DNA of 64,000 nucleotides from Methylobacterium sp. UNC378MF (GTDB taxonomy: Bacteria > Pseudomonadota > Alphaproteobacteria > Rhizobiales > Beijerinckiaceae), in contig NZ_FMWU01000018.1 of NCBI RefSeq assembly GCF_900103195.1, forward strand, positions 62,001-126,000, given 5' to 3'. Both the position numbers and the translations under genes were made by a program. Below the pieces are notes generated by a model, which was not told the origin of the DNA, did not search any database, and worked only from the letters and a program-made list of their open reading frames with translations. Of the stretch, positions 50,664-60,087 are shown piece by piece. Positions within the stretch are counted from its first letter, which is position 1, and the number at the start of each line of letters is the position of its first letter.

Positions 50664-50782
50664 CCCGACGTACTGATTTAGGTCGGGGAGAAGATAAGTA
50701 TTGGCGCTTGTGTCTGCCCGGCCACAAAGGGTGGAACGGCACGTCGGCGGTGCTGCCCGCTCGACCGAGCGCGTTTTTTTTT
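50664..50782 (+). ncRNA. candidate small RNA ending in a strong intrinsic terminator
   Basis: A 5' stem (CCCGAC / GTCGGG, loop 12) at 50664-50687 is followed by about 70 structured, non-coding bases (GGCCACAAAGGGTGG, GGCACGTCGGCGGTGCTGCC) and by the hairpin CGCTC-GACC-GAGCG with CG and nine T (50758-50782). The terminator has no protein gene upstream on its strand to serve and lies 48 bases before prmA. I found no convincing promoter. It resembles none of the RNAs I can recall (6S, SRP, tmRNA). Confidence 0.4.
50758..50782 (+). terminator. intrinsic terminator with T9 tract
   Basis: A 5-bp stem CGCTC/GAGCG with GACC loop, then CG and nine consecutive T, the longest T-run in the window. It ends either the candidate small RNA or attenuates prmA transcription. 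Confidence 0.6.
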
Positions 50783-50830
50783 GCGCTAGCCCCTGGGCTG
50801 CGGCGCGCCCGGGCGTTAGAGCCCGGAATC

Positions 50831-51751
50831 ATGCTCGAAGGCCTGCCGCCCCACCGCCCGTCCCATGTCCTGCGCCTGCTGACCGACGAACGCTCGGCCC
50901 GCGCGATGACCGATCTCCTGGGCGAGATGTTCGATCCGACGCAGACCGCGGTGGCGGCCTTCGAGGACGAGGACGGGCGCACATGGCGCCTCGAGGCCTA
51001 TTTCGCGGATGAGCCCGACGAGGATTACGTCCGCGCGCTGATCCGGCCGGTGATCGGCGACGCGGCCGACGCGGCCGAGTTCCGCACGATCGCGCAGCAG
51101 GATTGGGTGCGCGCGTCGCTCGAGGGGCTGAAGCCGGTCCGGGCGGGGCGCTTCGTCGTGCACGGGTCGCATGACCGCGAGGCCGTGCGGGGCAACGATC
51201 TGTCCATCGAGATCGAGGCGGCTCTGGCCTTCGGCACCGGCCATCACGGCACGACGCTGGGGTGTCTCCGGGCTCTGGTCTCGGAGCTCAAGCGCCGGCG
51301 CCCGGCCCATATCCTCGATGTCGGCACCGGAACCGGAATCCTGGCCTTTGCGGCCGCCAAGGCACTGCGGCAGCCCGTGGTGGCCGGCGACCTCGACGCG
51401 GAGGCCGTGCGCACGGCGCGCGAGAATGCCCGGGCCAACGGGCTCGGACCCTATCTCAAGCTCTACGAGGGGCCGGGGGTGCGCCACCGCCTCGCCGACC
51501 GGCCGCGCCATTTCGATCTCGTCTTCGCCAATATCCTGGCCCGGCCGCTGAGGCTCCTCGCGCCGACCCTGTCGCGGGTGGTCGCCGCCGAGGGCGTGCT
51601 GGTCCTGTCGGGCCTGATCGAGCGCGACGTGCCCGGCGTCCTCTCGGCCTACCGCCTCCAGGGCTTCTCGCTGGTGCGCCGTGGCGTCATCGAGGGGTGG
51701 GTCGCCCTGGTCCTGATGCGCGGCGGCGCGGCCCGACGCCCGCGGCGCTGA
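50831..51751 (+). CDS. prmA: ribosomal protein L11 methyltransferase
   Basis: A 306-residue SAM methyltransferase that trimethylates L11. SAM motif I is ILDVGTGTGILAFAAAKALR, then acidic DLDAEAVRTARENARANG, the substrate loop VFANILARPLRLLAP and LVLSGLIERDVPGVLSAYR. FGTGHHGTTLGCLRAL is the PrmA signature. The ATG at 50831 starts the fold; the frame extends upstream through the T-run terminator and is not coding there. Standard length. Confidence 0.93.
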   Translation: MLEGLPPHRPSHVLRLLTDERSARAMTDLLGEMFDPTQTAVAAFEDEDGRTWRLEAYFADEPDEDYVRALIRPVIGDAADAAEFRTIAQQDWVRASLEGLKPVRAGRFVVHGSHDREAVRGNDLSIEIEAALAFGTGHHGTTLGCLRALVSELKRRRPAHILDVGTGTGILAFAAAKALRQPVVAGDLDAEAVRTARENARANGLGPYLKLYEGPGVRHRLADRPRHFDLVFANILARPLRLLAPTLSRVVAAEGVLVLSGLIERDVPGVLSAYRLQGFSLVRRGVIEGWVALVLMRGGAARRPRR

Positions 51752-51791
51752 ACCGCTCCGAACCGCCCGCCCGCCGGCGCGTTATCCGGTC

Positions 51792-51980
51792 ATGAGCCAG
51801 AGGTCGCTCCACGATCCGCCCGCGGACCCCATCGCCGAGGGCGCCCGCGCCCGGGCGCAGGGACGTCCGAAGGATGCCTGTCCCTATCCGGCCAATTCGG
51901 CAGCCCGCAAGGCGTGGCTGGAAGGGTATGACGGCGCGCCCAGCGAGCGGGCTCCGGACCTGCCGATGACCGACGCCTGA
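51792..51980 (+). CDS. ribosome modulation factor-like protein
   Basis: A 62-residue protein containing EGARARAQGRPKDACPYPAN followed by SAARKAWLEGYDGA. This matches the core of the RMF family (G-x-x-A...CPY...R..WL.G). RMF binds 70S ribosomes and helps make inactive dimers in stationary phase. Alphaproteobacterial RMF-like proteins of this form are often annotated so but are little studied. It lies 40 bases downstream of prmA, a gene that also acts on ribosomes. Confidence 0.7.
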   Translation: MSQRSLHDPPADPIAEGARARAQGRPKDACPYPANSAARKAWLEGYDGAPSERAPDLPMTDA

Positions 51981-52301
51981 TCAGCGCGCGGTGCGCAGCC
52001 GACCCGGCCGGCTCGGCCCGACCGGTTTTTCCGGATTCGACGATCCCGCCGGCTCTCCCTGCGCCACCGGCGCGCCGAGCGCCGCCATCAGCACGCGCAG
52101 ACCGTCGATCCATTCCTCAAGTTCGGCGATTGAGTCGAATCCGTCGCGGCGGATCACCGTGTCGGGCTCGATCGTCACGACGGCGTCGAAGCGGCCATCG
52201 AGTCTGTCGCTGATCCGGTAGTAAACGCGGCGTGGCATGTCCGAGGAATAGGCCAAATCCGGCGGCGTGATAAGATTGTTGACGATCTTTAACCACCGCA
52301 T
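51981..52301 (-). CDS. hypothetical protein
   Basis: A 106-residue protein of unknown function. It begins MRWLKIVNNLITPPDLAYSS and has a mixed alpha/beta core (RRVYYRISDRLDGRFDAVVT, IEPDTVIRRDGFDSIAELEE) and a Pro/Gly/Ser-rich tail. The ATG at 52301 follows GAGGAGCAGG and is preferred to one at 52238 that lacks a ribosome site. It looks like a small soluble protein. The stop abuts the end of the RMF-like gene on the other strand. Confidence 0.65.
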   Translation of the reverse strand: MRWLKIVNNLITPPDLAYSSDMPRRVYYRISDRLDGRFDAVVTIEPDTVIRRDGFDSIAELEEWIDGLRVLMAALGAPVAQGEPAGSSNPEKPVGPSRPGRLRTAR

Positions 52302-52364
52302 CCTGCTCCTCGGCGTGCGGGTGGGGTGTTGCGACGCGGGAGCGGCGGGCGCTAGGCTCGCCGC

Positions 52365-54203
52365 ATGACAGAGACCAGCCCGTCCCGGCCGCGCCCGCGC
52401 TTCCAGAGCTTCGAGGACCCGAGCCACCGGAAGGGCGCGGAGCGGATCGAGGCCCTGCGGGCCGCTCTGCGCGAGCACGGGCTCGACGGCTTTGTCGTGC
52501 CGCGGGCCGATGAGCATCAATCCGAATACGTTCCGGCCGATGCCGAGCGTCTGGCCTGGCTCACCGGCTTCACCGGCTCGGCCGGGACGGCCGTGATCCT
52601 GATGGAATCCGCGGCGCTGGTCGTCGATGGGCGCTATACCCTGCAGGCGCCCGAGCAGGTCGATACCGGCATCCTCGCGGTGGTGCCGCTGGCCGAGTCG
52701 ACGCCGGAGGCCTGGATCGCCGCCAACCTCAGGCGGGATCAGGTGCTGGGTTACGATCCCTGGCTGCATACGCCGGATAGTCTGGCGCGCCTGGAGCGGG
52801 TCGTGACCCGGGCCGGCGGCGCGGTGCGGGCGGTGCCGAACCTCGTCGACGCGGTCTGGGCCGGCCGCCCGCGGCCGCCCGCCGGACCCGTGGTGGTCCA
52901 TCCGGACACGCTGTGCGGCGAGTCATCCGCCGACAAGCTCGGCCGGGTTCGGGCAGCCCTCGCCGAGGGCGGCTGCGATGCCCTGGTGATCTCGGATCCG
53001 CACAATCTCGCCTGGGCCTTCAACCTGCGCGGCGCCGATGTCGCGCATACGCCGCTGGCGCTGGGCTACGCCATCCTGCCGCGCGCGGGGCTGGCGCGAC
53101 TGTTCCTCGTCTCGCCGAACGTCGATCCGGCCCTGCGCGCGGCGCTCGCCCCGATCGCCGAGATCCTGCCCCGGGCAGAGCTGGACGACGGGCTGGCATC
53201 CCTGGCCGGTGTGCGCGTCCGCCTCGATGCGGCCACCGGTGCAGTCGCCCTGAAGGAGAAGATCGAAGCCGCCGGCGGCACCGCCGATGTCGGCAAGGAT
53301 CCGATCACCGGCATGAAGGCGGTCAAGAACGCCGCCGAGATCGCCGGCGCGCGGGCCGCCCATATCCGCGATGGGACGAGTGTCGTGCGCTTCCTCGCCT
53401 GGCTCGACGGCGCCGCCCTGGGCGGTGGCCTCACCGAGATCGCCGCCGTCGAGGCGCTCGAGGATTTCCGGGCCGCGGGCGGCGATCTGCGCGAGGTGTC
53501 GTTCCCGACGATCTCGGGATCCGGGCCGAACGGGGCGATCGTCCATTACCGGGTCAGCCGCACCACCGACCGGGCGGTCCAGACCGGCGAGCTGTTCCTG
53601 ATCGATTCCGGTGCGCAATATGCAGACGGCACCACCGACATCACCCGCACGGTCGCGGTGGGTGTGCCGAGCGCTGAAATGCGCGACCGCTTCACACGGG
53701 TGCTGAAGGGACATGTCGCGATCGCCCGGGCGGTGTTCCCGGTCGGCACGACCGGCGCACAGATCGACGCCTTCGCACGGGCACCGCTCTGGCAGGCGGG
53801 CCTCGACTTCGATCACGGCACCGGCCACGGCGTCGGCGCCTTCCTGTCTGTGCACGAGGGGCCACAGCGGATCGCCAAGACCGGCACGGTGGCGCTGGAG
53901 CCCGGCATGATCCTGTCGAACGAGCCCGGCTATTACGCCCGCGGCGCCTACGGCATCCGGATCGAGAACCTTGTCCTGGTCGAGCCCCGCGCGATCGCCG
54001 GCGGCGAGCGCCCGATGCTCGGCTTCGAGACGTTGACGCTCGCCCCCTACGACCGGCGGCTGATCGAGCCGGACCTTCTCGAACCGGAGGAGCGCGCCTG
54101 GATCGACGCCTATCATGCCCGGGTACGCGACGCCCTGGCGTCCGGGCTCGATGCCGGGACCCGCGACTGGCTGGAGCGGGCGACGGCACCGCTTGACACT
54201 TGA
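52365..54203 (+). CDS. pepP: aminopeptidase P family protein (M24B)
   Basis: A 612-residue Xaa-Pro aminopeptidase of the long three-domain type. The creatinase-like N-terminus has EHGLDGFVVPRADEHQSEYV and AWLTGFTGSAGTAVILME. The C-terminal pita-bread domain supplies metal ligands: FLIDSGAQYADGTTDITRTV (two Asp), DHGTGHGVGAFLSVHEGPQR (His) and LSNEPGYYARGAYGIRIENL (Glu). It removes N-terminal residues preceding proline. Divergent from the hypothetical gene before it. Confidence 0.93.
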   Translation: MTETSPSRPRPRFQSFEDPSHRKGAERIEALRAALREHGLDGFVVPRADEHQSEYVPADAERLAWLTGFTGSAGTAVILMESAALVVDGRYTLQAPEQVDTGILAVVPLAESTPEAWIAANLRRDQVLGYDPWLHTPDSLARLERVVTRAGGAVRAVPNLVDAVWAGRPRPPAGPVVVHPDTLCGESSADKLGRVRAALAEGGCDALVISDPHNLAWAFNLRGADVAHTPLALGYAILPRAGLARLFLVSPNVDPALRAALAPIAEILPRAELDDGLASLAGVRVRLDAATGAVALKEKIEAAGGTADVGKDPITGMKAVKNAAEIAGARAAHIRDGTSVVRFLAWLDGAALGGGLTEIAAVEALEDFRAAGGDLREVSFPTISGSGPNGAIVHYRVSRTTDRAVQTGELFLIDSGAQYADGTTDITRTVAVGVPSAEMRDRFTRVLKGHVAIARAVFPVGTTGAQIDAFARAPLWQAGLDFDHGTGHGVGAFLSVHEGPQRIAKTGTVALEPGMILSNEPGYYARGAYGIRIENLVLVEPRAIAGGERPMLGFETLTLAPYDRRLIEPDLLEPEERAWIDAYHARVRDALASGLDAGTRDWLERATAPLDT

Positions 54204-54322
54204 GTCCCCGGCGCAGGACCCCGGGCGCGGCCCGTGGTAAGACCCGGGACCATGAAAATGCCCGCCCCGGACTGGACACGCCGCGCATGAAACCGCGACC
54301 GTCCTGCGCGCGAAGGGACAGT

Positions 54323-56494
54323 ATGATCCGCCGTCTCGCCATTCTGATCCTGGCCTTCGCCGCGAGCCTCTCGGCCGCTGCGGCGCAGGGTCTCCCGCAA
54401 GGCTTCCGCACGCCGCCGGACCTCGTGCGGGCGAGCCTCGTGGCGGAGCCCGCGGCGGTTGCTGGCGCGCAGCCTTTCACGCTGGCGGTGCGGATGCAGA
54501 TCAAGTCGGGCTGGCACGTCTACTGGCGCAATCCGGGCGATTCCGGCCTGCCCCCGGAGGTGACCTGGACCCTGCCGGCCGGCTTCAATGCCGGCGCGAT
54601 CCGGTGGCCGGCGCCGGAGCGGATCCCGATCGCGACGCTCATGAATTATGGTTACGAGGGCGAGGTCACGCTCCTCGTGCCCGTGACGCCGCCGCCGAGC
54701 CTCGACCCGGCCGATCCCGTGCAGATCCAGGCGAAGCTGACCTATCTCGTCTGCGAGACCGAGTGCGTCCCGGGTTCGGCCGATCTCGCTCTCACCCTAC
54801 CGGTGGGCAAGGCCGAGCCGGACCCGGCCAACGCCGCTCTGTTCGCGCGCGCCCGCGCCGCGCTGCCCGTGCCGGCGCTCTGGCCCCTGCGCCTGTCGAG
54901 CCAGGGCGACACCCTGCGCCTCGATTTCGCCGCGACCGGCCTCAAGGCCGACTCCATCCGGAACGCCGCGTATTTTCCCTATGCCGAGACGGCGATCGAC
55001 AACGCCGCCGCACAGGTGATGTCCGTCGACGAGACCGGCGTGCACCTGACCGTCGGGCGGAGCAGCCCGACCGATCCGGCTCCCGCCACCCTCCCGGGCG
55101 TCCTGACGCTCGACGAGGTCGGCACCGCCGGAAGCCGCCGCCTCGCCTTCGCGTATGGGGACGAGCCCGTGCTCCCGGCCGCCGCGGCGGCCTCGAGCGC
55201 TCCGAGTCCGGTCGCAGCCCCGCCGGTCGCCGCCGACTTCGACGCGTTGACCCTCGCGACCGCCGCGGTCTTCGCCTTCCTGGGCGGGCTGATCCTCAAC
55301 CTGATGCCCTGCGTCTTCCCGGTTTTGTCCATCAAGGTGCTGAGCCTCGTGCGGCATGCCGGCGAGGGGCCGGCCCGGCTGCGGATGCACGGCCTCGCCT
55401 ATACGGCGGGCGTTCTGGCGAGCTTCCTGGGTCTTGCCGCCCTGCTGATCGCCCTGAAGGGTGGCGGGGCCGCGATCGGCTGGGGGTTCCAACTGCAATC
55501 GCCCGCCATGGTGGCGGGGCTCGCCTATCTGCTGTTCGCGATGGGCCTGAGCCTGTCGGGTGCAGTCCATGTCGGCGGCCGACTCGCCGGCCTCGGCGAC
55601 GGCCTTACCCACCGTGCCGGCCTGAGCGGCTCGTTCTTCACGGGCGTGCTCGCGACCCTGGTGGCGACGCCCTGCACGGCGCCGTTCATGGGCTCGGCTG
55701 TGGGCTTCGCGCTGACCCAGAGCGCCGGCGTCGCGCTCGCCGTCTTCGCGAGCCTCGGCTTCGGCCTCGCCCTACCCTTCCTGGTGCTCACCCTCTGGCC
55801 GAGGGCCTTGCGTGCGCTGCCGCGGCCGGGCGCCTGGATGGAGACCCTGAAGCAGGTCCTCGCCTTCCCGGTCTACGCCACCGTGGCGTGGCTGATCTGG
55901 GTGCTGGCGCAGCAGGTGGATCCGCGCGGCCTGCTGGCGGCGCTGATCGGCCTGGTGCTGGTGGGCTTCGCCGCCTGGGCCTGGGAGCATGGCCGCGCCG
56001 CCGCGCCCAAGGTCGGCCGGATCGCGCAGGTCGCCGCGGCTCTCGCGCTGATCGCCGTGGCCGCCCTTGCGGTGACCCTGCCGCGGGACCGCGCCGTGCC
56101 GTCGGCGCAGGCCGCCGCCGACGGGGTCGAGCCGTTCACCCAGGCGCGCCTCGACGCCCTGGTCGACGCGCATCGCCCCGTCTTCATCGACATGACGGCC
56201 GCGTGGTGCATCACCTGCGCGGTGAACGAGGCGACCTCGCTCAACACCAAGGCCGTGCGCGCCGCGATGGCCGAGCGCGGCGTGACCTACATGAAGGGCG
56301 ACTGGACCAATCAGAATCCCGAGATCACCCGCCTCCTGGAGAAGCACGGGCGCAGCGGCGTCCCGCTCTACCTGCTCTACACCGGAACCGGGGAACCCCA
56401 GGTTCTCCCGCAGATCCTCACCGAGGGGACGGTTCTGGCGGCGCTGGAGGCGGTGCCAGCCGTGTCCGGCCGGAGCGCGGCGCTGGCCCGCTGA
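54323..56494 (+). CDS. DsbD/ScsB-type thiol:disulfide interchange protein
   Basis: A 723-residue inner-membrane reductase carrying electrons from cytosolic thioredoxin to the periplasm. A signal peptide (RRLAILILAFAASLSAAA) leads an N-terminal periplasmic domain with the LVCETECVPGS pair. The eight-span core has MPCVFPVLSIK and ATPCTAPFMGS (the redox Cys), and the C-terminal thioredoxin domain has AWCITCAVNE (WCxxC). The larger N-domain favours the ScsB subtype. The ATG at 54323 follows AAGGGACAG. The 183-base gap to phoB after it shows nothing. Confidence 0.92.
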   Translation: MIRRLAILILAFAASLSAAAAQGLPQGFRTPPDLVRASLVAEPAAVAGAQPFTLAVRMQIKSGWHVYWRNPGDSGLPPEVTWTLPAGFNAGAIRWPAPERIPIATLMNYGYEGEVTLLVPVTPPPSLDPADPVQIQAKLTYLVCETECVPGSADLALTLPVGKAEPDPANAALFARARAALPVPALWPLRLSSQGDTLRLDFAATGLKADSIRNAAYFPYAETAIDNAAAQVMSVDETGVHLTVGRSSPTDPAPATLPGVLTLDEVGTAGSRRLAFAYGDEPVLPAAAAASSAPSPVAAPPVAADFDALTLATAAVFAFLGGLILNLMPCVFPVLSIKVLSLVRHAGEGPARLRMHGLAYTAGVLASFLGLAALLIALKGGGAAIGWGFQLQSPAMVAGLAYLLFAMGLSLSGAVHVGGRLAGLGDGLTHRAGLSGSFFTGVLATLVATPCTAPFMGSAVGFALTQSAGVALAVFASLGFGLALPFLVLTLWPRALRALPRPGAWMETLKQVLAFPVYATVAWLIWVLAQQVDPRGLLAALIGLVLVGFAAWAWEHGRAAAPKVGRIAQVAAALALIAVAALAVTLPRDRAVPSAQAAADGVEPFTQARLDALVDAHRPVFIDMTAAWCITCAVNEATSLNTKAVRAAMAERGVTYMKGDWTNQNPEITRLLEKHGRSGVPLYLLYTGTGEPQVLPQILTEGTVLAALEAVPAVSGRSAALAR

Positions 56495-56677
56495 AAGGTC
56501 GAGAGGGTCCTGAAGCCGCACGCGCGTCGAAACGCCCGGCCCGCTGTCCTTGCGAGCGGAGCGACGCAATCCGGCGGCGCCGCACCCGCCGACGTCGTAT
56601 GGCCGAGCGGCACGGCCCCGCGCGCGTACTGAGGCCGCGGCCGACCGATCCTCGTTCCGGTACGCTTCGATCCCGCC

Positions 56678-57379
56678 TCAAGCTTCCAGCGAGAAGGTCT
56701 CGTCGAAGGCATAGCCCGAGCCGCGAACCGTGCGGATCGGATCGGCTTGGCGCGGGCCGTTCAGCGCCTTGCGCAGCCGCCCGACATGGACGTCGACGGT
56801 GCGCTCGTCGATGTAGACGTCGTGCCCCCAGACCCCGTCGAGAAGCTGCTCGCGGGAGAAGACCCGGCCGGGCGCCAGCATCAGGAATTCCAGGAGCCGG
56901 AACTCCGTGGGGCCCAGATGCAGCTCTTCGCCGCCGCGCCGGACGCGGTGGCCGGTCCGGTCGAGTTCCAGGTCGCCCGCTGCCAGCCGATCCGAGACAT
57001 GGGCGGGCTTGGCCCGACGCAGCAGCGCGCGGATCCGGGCGAGCAGTTCCGGCACGGAAAACGGCTTGACGATGTAGTCGTCGGCGCCGGTGCCGAGACC
57101 GCGGATCCGGTCGCCCTCCTCGCCCCGGGCGGTGAGCATGATCACCGGCAGCCGCTCGGTCTCGCGGCGCGCCCGGATCCGGCGGCAGAGCTCGATCCCC
57201 GAGAGGCCCGGCAGCATCCAGTCGAGCAGGACGAGGTCCGGGATCCGCTCCGCCAGGAGCACTTCGGCATCGTCGCCGCGCGCCGCCGAATCCACCAGGA
57301 AGCCCTCGGCTTCCAGGTTGTAGCGCAGCAGCGTGGTCAGCGCCTCCTCGTCCTCGACGATCAGGACTTGCATGCTCAC
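56678..57379 (-). CDS. phoB: phosphate regulon response regulator PhoB
   Basis: A 233-residue OmpR-family regulator. The receiver has VLIVEDEEALTTLL and LVLLDWMLPGLSG with the phospho-Asp, and IMLTARGEE. The C-terminal winged helix has LHLGPTEFRLLEFLMLAPGR and RTVDVHVGRLRKAL. The start is GTG 57379, which gives the family-length N-terminus; an ATG 6 bases later is possible. Last gene of pstSCAB-phoU-phoB. No phoR is present in the window. Confidence 0.96.
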   Translation of the reverse strand: MSMQVLIVEDEEALTTLLRYNLEAEGFLVDSAARGDDAEVLLAERIPDLVLLDWMLPGLSGIELCRRIRARRETERLPVIMLTARGEEGDRIRGLGTGADDYIVKPFSVPELLARIRALLRRAKPAHVSDRLAAGDLELDRTGHRVRRGGEELHLGPTEFRLLEFLMLAPGRVFSREQLLDGVWGHDVYIDERTVDVHVGRLRKALNGPRQADPIRTVRGSGYAFDETFSLEA

Positions 57380-57517
57380 GTTCGAAGATCCGTTCTACCG
57401 GCGGTCCGGCGGATGCTGCAGGAGGCGCCGCCGCGCCTCAACCCATACGTACGGTCACTCCGGCCGCGCCCCGCGGGAAGGCGCGTGCCATGCGGCGCCG
57501 GGGCCGCGGCCGGGCGC

Positions 57518-58237
57518 TCACGGAGCCTGGACACCGTCCACCGTCACATAGTTCGACGCATCGTTCTTGGGCCGGTCGCCCGCCAGGGTCTCGCCGGTGG
57601 CGAGATAGTGGATCGTCTCGGCGATGTTGGTGGTGTGGTCGCCGATGCGCTCGACGTTCTTGGCGCAGAACAGCAGATGTGTGCAGAACGAGATATTGCG
57701 CGGATCCTCCATCATGTAGGTCAGGAGTTCGCGAAACAGGGAGTTGTACAGGGCGTCGATCTCGCCGTCGCGCTCCCAGACGTCGTGGGCCGCCTGGACG
57801 TCGCGGCTCGCATAGGCGTCGAGCACGTCCTTGAGCTGGCCCTCGGCGAGGTCGCTCATGTGGCGCACGCCGAGCACGATCTTCTGGGCCGGCGCCTGGT
57901 CGGAGATCGCCACCACCCGCTTGGCGACGTTCTTGGCGAGGTCGCCGATCCGCTCGAGATCGCCGGAGACGCGGATCGCCGAGATGGTCTCGCGCAGGTC
58001 GATCGCCAGGGGCTGGCGCCGGGCGATCAGCAGGACCGCGCGCTCCTCGATGTCCCGCTGCAGCGCGTCGAGGCGCTTGTCGGCGAGGATCACCGCCTGG
58101 GCGAGGGTGTCGTCCCGGCGCACGAGGGCGTCGGTCGCCTCCGCGGTCATCTTCTCGGCGACGCCGCCCATCTCCGAGATCGAGCGACGCAGGTTCTCCA
58201 GGTCGGTGTCGTAGGAGGTGACGATATGGCCGGGCAT
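57518..58237 (-). CDS. phoU: phosphate signalling protein PhoU
   Basis: A 239-residue all-helical PhoU with two three-helix repeats, beginning VTSYDTDLENLRRSISEMGG. Metal-binding motifs of the E/DxxxD type (DLERIGDLAKNVAKR; NVERIGDHTTNIAETIHYL) occur once in each repeat. PhoU links Pst transport to PhoR/PhoB signalling. It lies 109 bases after pstB and 138 before phoB. Confidence 0.96.
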   Translation of the reverse strand: MPGHIVTSYDTDLENLRRSISEMGGVAEKMTAEATDALVRRDDTLAQAVILADKRLDALQRDIEERAVLLIARRQPLAIDLRETISAIRVSGDLERIGDLAKNVAKRVVAISDQAPAQKIVLGVRHMSDLAEGQLKDVLDAYASRDVQAAHDVWERDGEIDALYNSLFRELLTYMMEDPRNISFCTHLLFCAKNVERIGDHTTNIAETIHYLATGETLAGDRPKNDASNYVTVDGVQAP

Positions 58238-58346
58238 GGCGGATCCTTCGATGGGGTCCCGGGGACGGCCCTCCGGGAGGCTTGCGGGATCTGCCGGCGC
58301 GCCGGAGACGCGAGCGGCGGTCCCGGGACCGGAGCGGCCCGGCAGA

Positions 58347-59162
58347 CTAGCCGAAGCGGCCGGTGATGTAGTCCTGCGTGCGGCGTTCCGTCGGGTTCAT
58401 GAACATCCGATTGGTCGGACCGAACTCGACGAGCTGCCCCAGATACATGAAGGCGGTGAACTGCGAGATGCGCGCCGCCTGCTGCATGTTGTGGGTGACG
58501 ATCACGATCGTGAACTCGTCGCGCAGCTGCTCGATCAGCTCCTCGATGCGGCCGGTGGAGATCGGGTCGAGGGCCGAGGTCGGCTCGTCGAACAGGATCA
58601 CCTCTGGTTTCTGCGCCACCGTCCGGGCGATGCACAGGCGCTGCTGCTGACCGCCGGACAGGCCGGTCCCCTGCTGCCGAAGCTTGTCCTTCACCTCGTC
58701 CCACAGGGCGGCCTTGCGCAGGGATTCCTCGATCCGGCCGTCCAGCTCGGATTTCGGCAGCTTCTCGTAGAGGCGCAGGCCGAAGGCGACGTTGTCGTAG
58801 ATCGACATCGGGAACGGCGTCGGCTTCTGGAACACCATGCCGATGCGCGAGCGCAGCTCGTTCAGGTCGATGGACGGGCTGAGGATGTTCTCGCCGTCGA
58901 GCAGGATCTCGCCCTCGGCCCGCTGCTCCGGGTAGAGGCTGTAGATCCGGTTGAAGCAGCGCAGCAGGGTGGACTTGCCGCAGCCGGACGGGCCGATCAG
59001 CGCCGTGACCTGCCGGTCGTGGAAGTCGAGGTTGACGTCCTTCAGCCCGTGGAAGCTTCCGTAGTAGAAGTTCAGGTCCTTCACGGCGATCCGCACGGGG
59101 CCGCCCTCGTCGGCGCGGTTGCGGTTCAGCTCGACCGTGGGGATCGCGGAGGCGGCGTTCAT
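58347..59162 (-). CDS. pstB: phosphate ABC transporter ATPase
   Basis: A 271-residue ABC ATPase. Walker A GPSGCGKST, signature TGLSGGQQQRLCIARTVA, Walker B VILFDEPTSALDPISTGR and IVIVTHNMQQAARIS. A short N-terminal extension of about 25 residues precedes the fold. It starts 22 bases after pstA and energises PstCA. Confidence 0.97.
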   Translation of the reverse strand: MNAASAIPTVELNRNRADEGGPVRIAVKDLNFYYGSFHGLKDVNLDFHDRQVTALIGPSGCGKSTLLRCFNRIYSLYPEQRAEGEILLDGENILSPSIDLNELRSRIGMVFQKPTPFPMSIYDNVAFGLRLYEKLPKSELDGRIEESLRKAALWDEVKDKLRQQGTGLSGGQQQRLCIARTVAQKPEVILFDEPTSALDPISTGRIEELIEQLRDEFTIVIVTHNMQQAARISQFTAFMYLGQLVEFGPTNRMFMNPTERRTQDYITGRFG

Positions 59163-59184
59163 CGTCGTGTCCTCGAAAGGGGTC

Positions 59185-60075
59185 TCAGCGCGAGGCCTGC
59201 GGCTTGATCACGAGGCGCGCGATGATCGACAGCGCCAGGATGGTCGCGGTGATCAGGAGCGCGCCCGCCCAGGCGAGGCCCTGCCAGTTCGGGTAGGGCG
59301 AGAGGGCGAACTGGTAGATCATCACCGGCAGGTTCGCGACGCCGCCCATCAGGTTGGCGGAGAACCAGGAATTGTTGTTGAGCGCAGTGAACAGCAGCGG
59401 CGCCGTCTCGCCGGCGATGCGGGCGAGCGCCAGGATGATGCCGGTCACGATGCCGGCCGAGGCCGCCCGCCACGTCACGCTCATGATCACCGTCGAGGGC
59501 GGCGCGCCAAGGGCCGCGCCGGCCTCCCGCAGGGTGCCGGGGACGAGGCGCAGCATGTCCTCGGTGGTGCGCACGATCACCGGAACCGCGATGATCGCGA
59601 GCGCCACGCCGCCGGCCCAGCCCGAATAGGTCCCCATCGGCCGCACCATCAGCGTGTAGACGAACAGGCCGATGAGGATCGACGGTGCCGAGAGCAGGAT
59701 GTCGTTGAGGAAACGGATCAGGGCAGCCAGCTTCGAGCCGCGCCCGTATTCGGCGAGATAAGTGCCGGCCATGACGCCGATGGGCGTGGCGATCAGGATG
59801 CCGATCCCGGTCAGGACGAGGCTGCCGAGGATCGCGTTGGCGATGCCGCCGCCCTCGGAACCCGGACCCGGAGTCGGGTTGGTGAACAGGGTCGGCGTGA
59901 AGCCGCGCACGCCCTGGACGATCAGCATCACCAGGATCGAGCCCAGGACCAGGGCGCCCACCAGGGTCGCGCCGGTACAGGCGATCCGCAGGACCCGGTC
60001 GGCGACGCGGCGGCCGTGGCGGACTCGGCCGGAACGGCGCCCGGTGGTCGTGGTGATCGTGTTGGAAGCGTCCAT
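59185..60075 (-). CDS. pstA: phosphate ABC transporter permease PstA
   Basis: A 296-residue inner-membrane permease with about six spans and the MetI-like EAA loop (REAGAALGAPPSTVIMSVTW). GTYLAEYGRGSKLAALIRFL and NDILLSAPSILIGLFVY are typical PstA. It begins with a basic cytosolic segment of about 30 residues. The gene lies 12 bases after pstC. Confidence 0.96.
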   Translation of the reverse strand: MDASNTITTTTGRRSGRVRHGRRVADRVLRIACTGATLVGALVLGSILVMLIVQGVRGFTPTLFTNPTPGPGSEGGGIANAILGSLVLTGIGILIATPIGVMAGTYLAEYGRGSKLAALIRFLNDILLSAPSILIGLFVYTLMVRPMGTYSGWAGGVALAIIAVPVIVRTTEDMLRLVPGTLREAGAALGAPPSTVIMSVTWRAASAGIVTGIILALARIAGETAPLLFTALNNNSWFSANLMGGVANLPVMIYQFALSPYPNWQGLAWAGALLITATILALSIIARLVIKPQASR

Positions 60076-60087
60076 CGCGCGGGTTCC

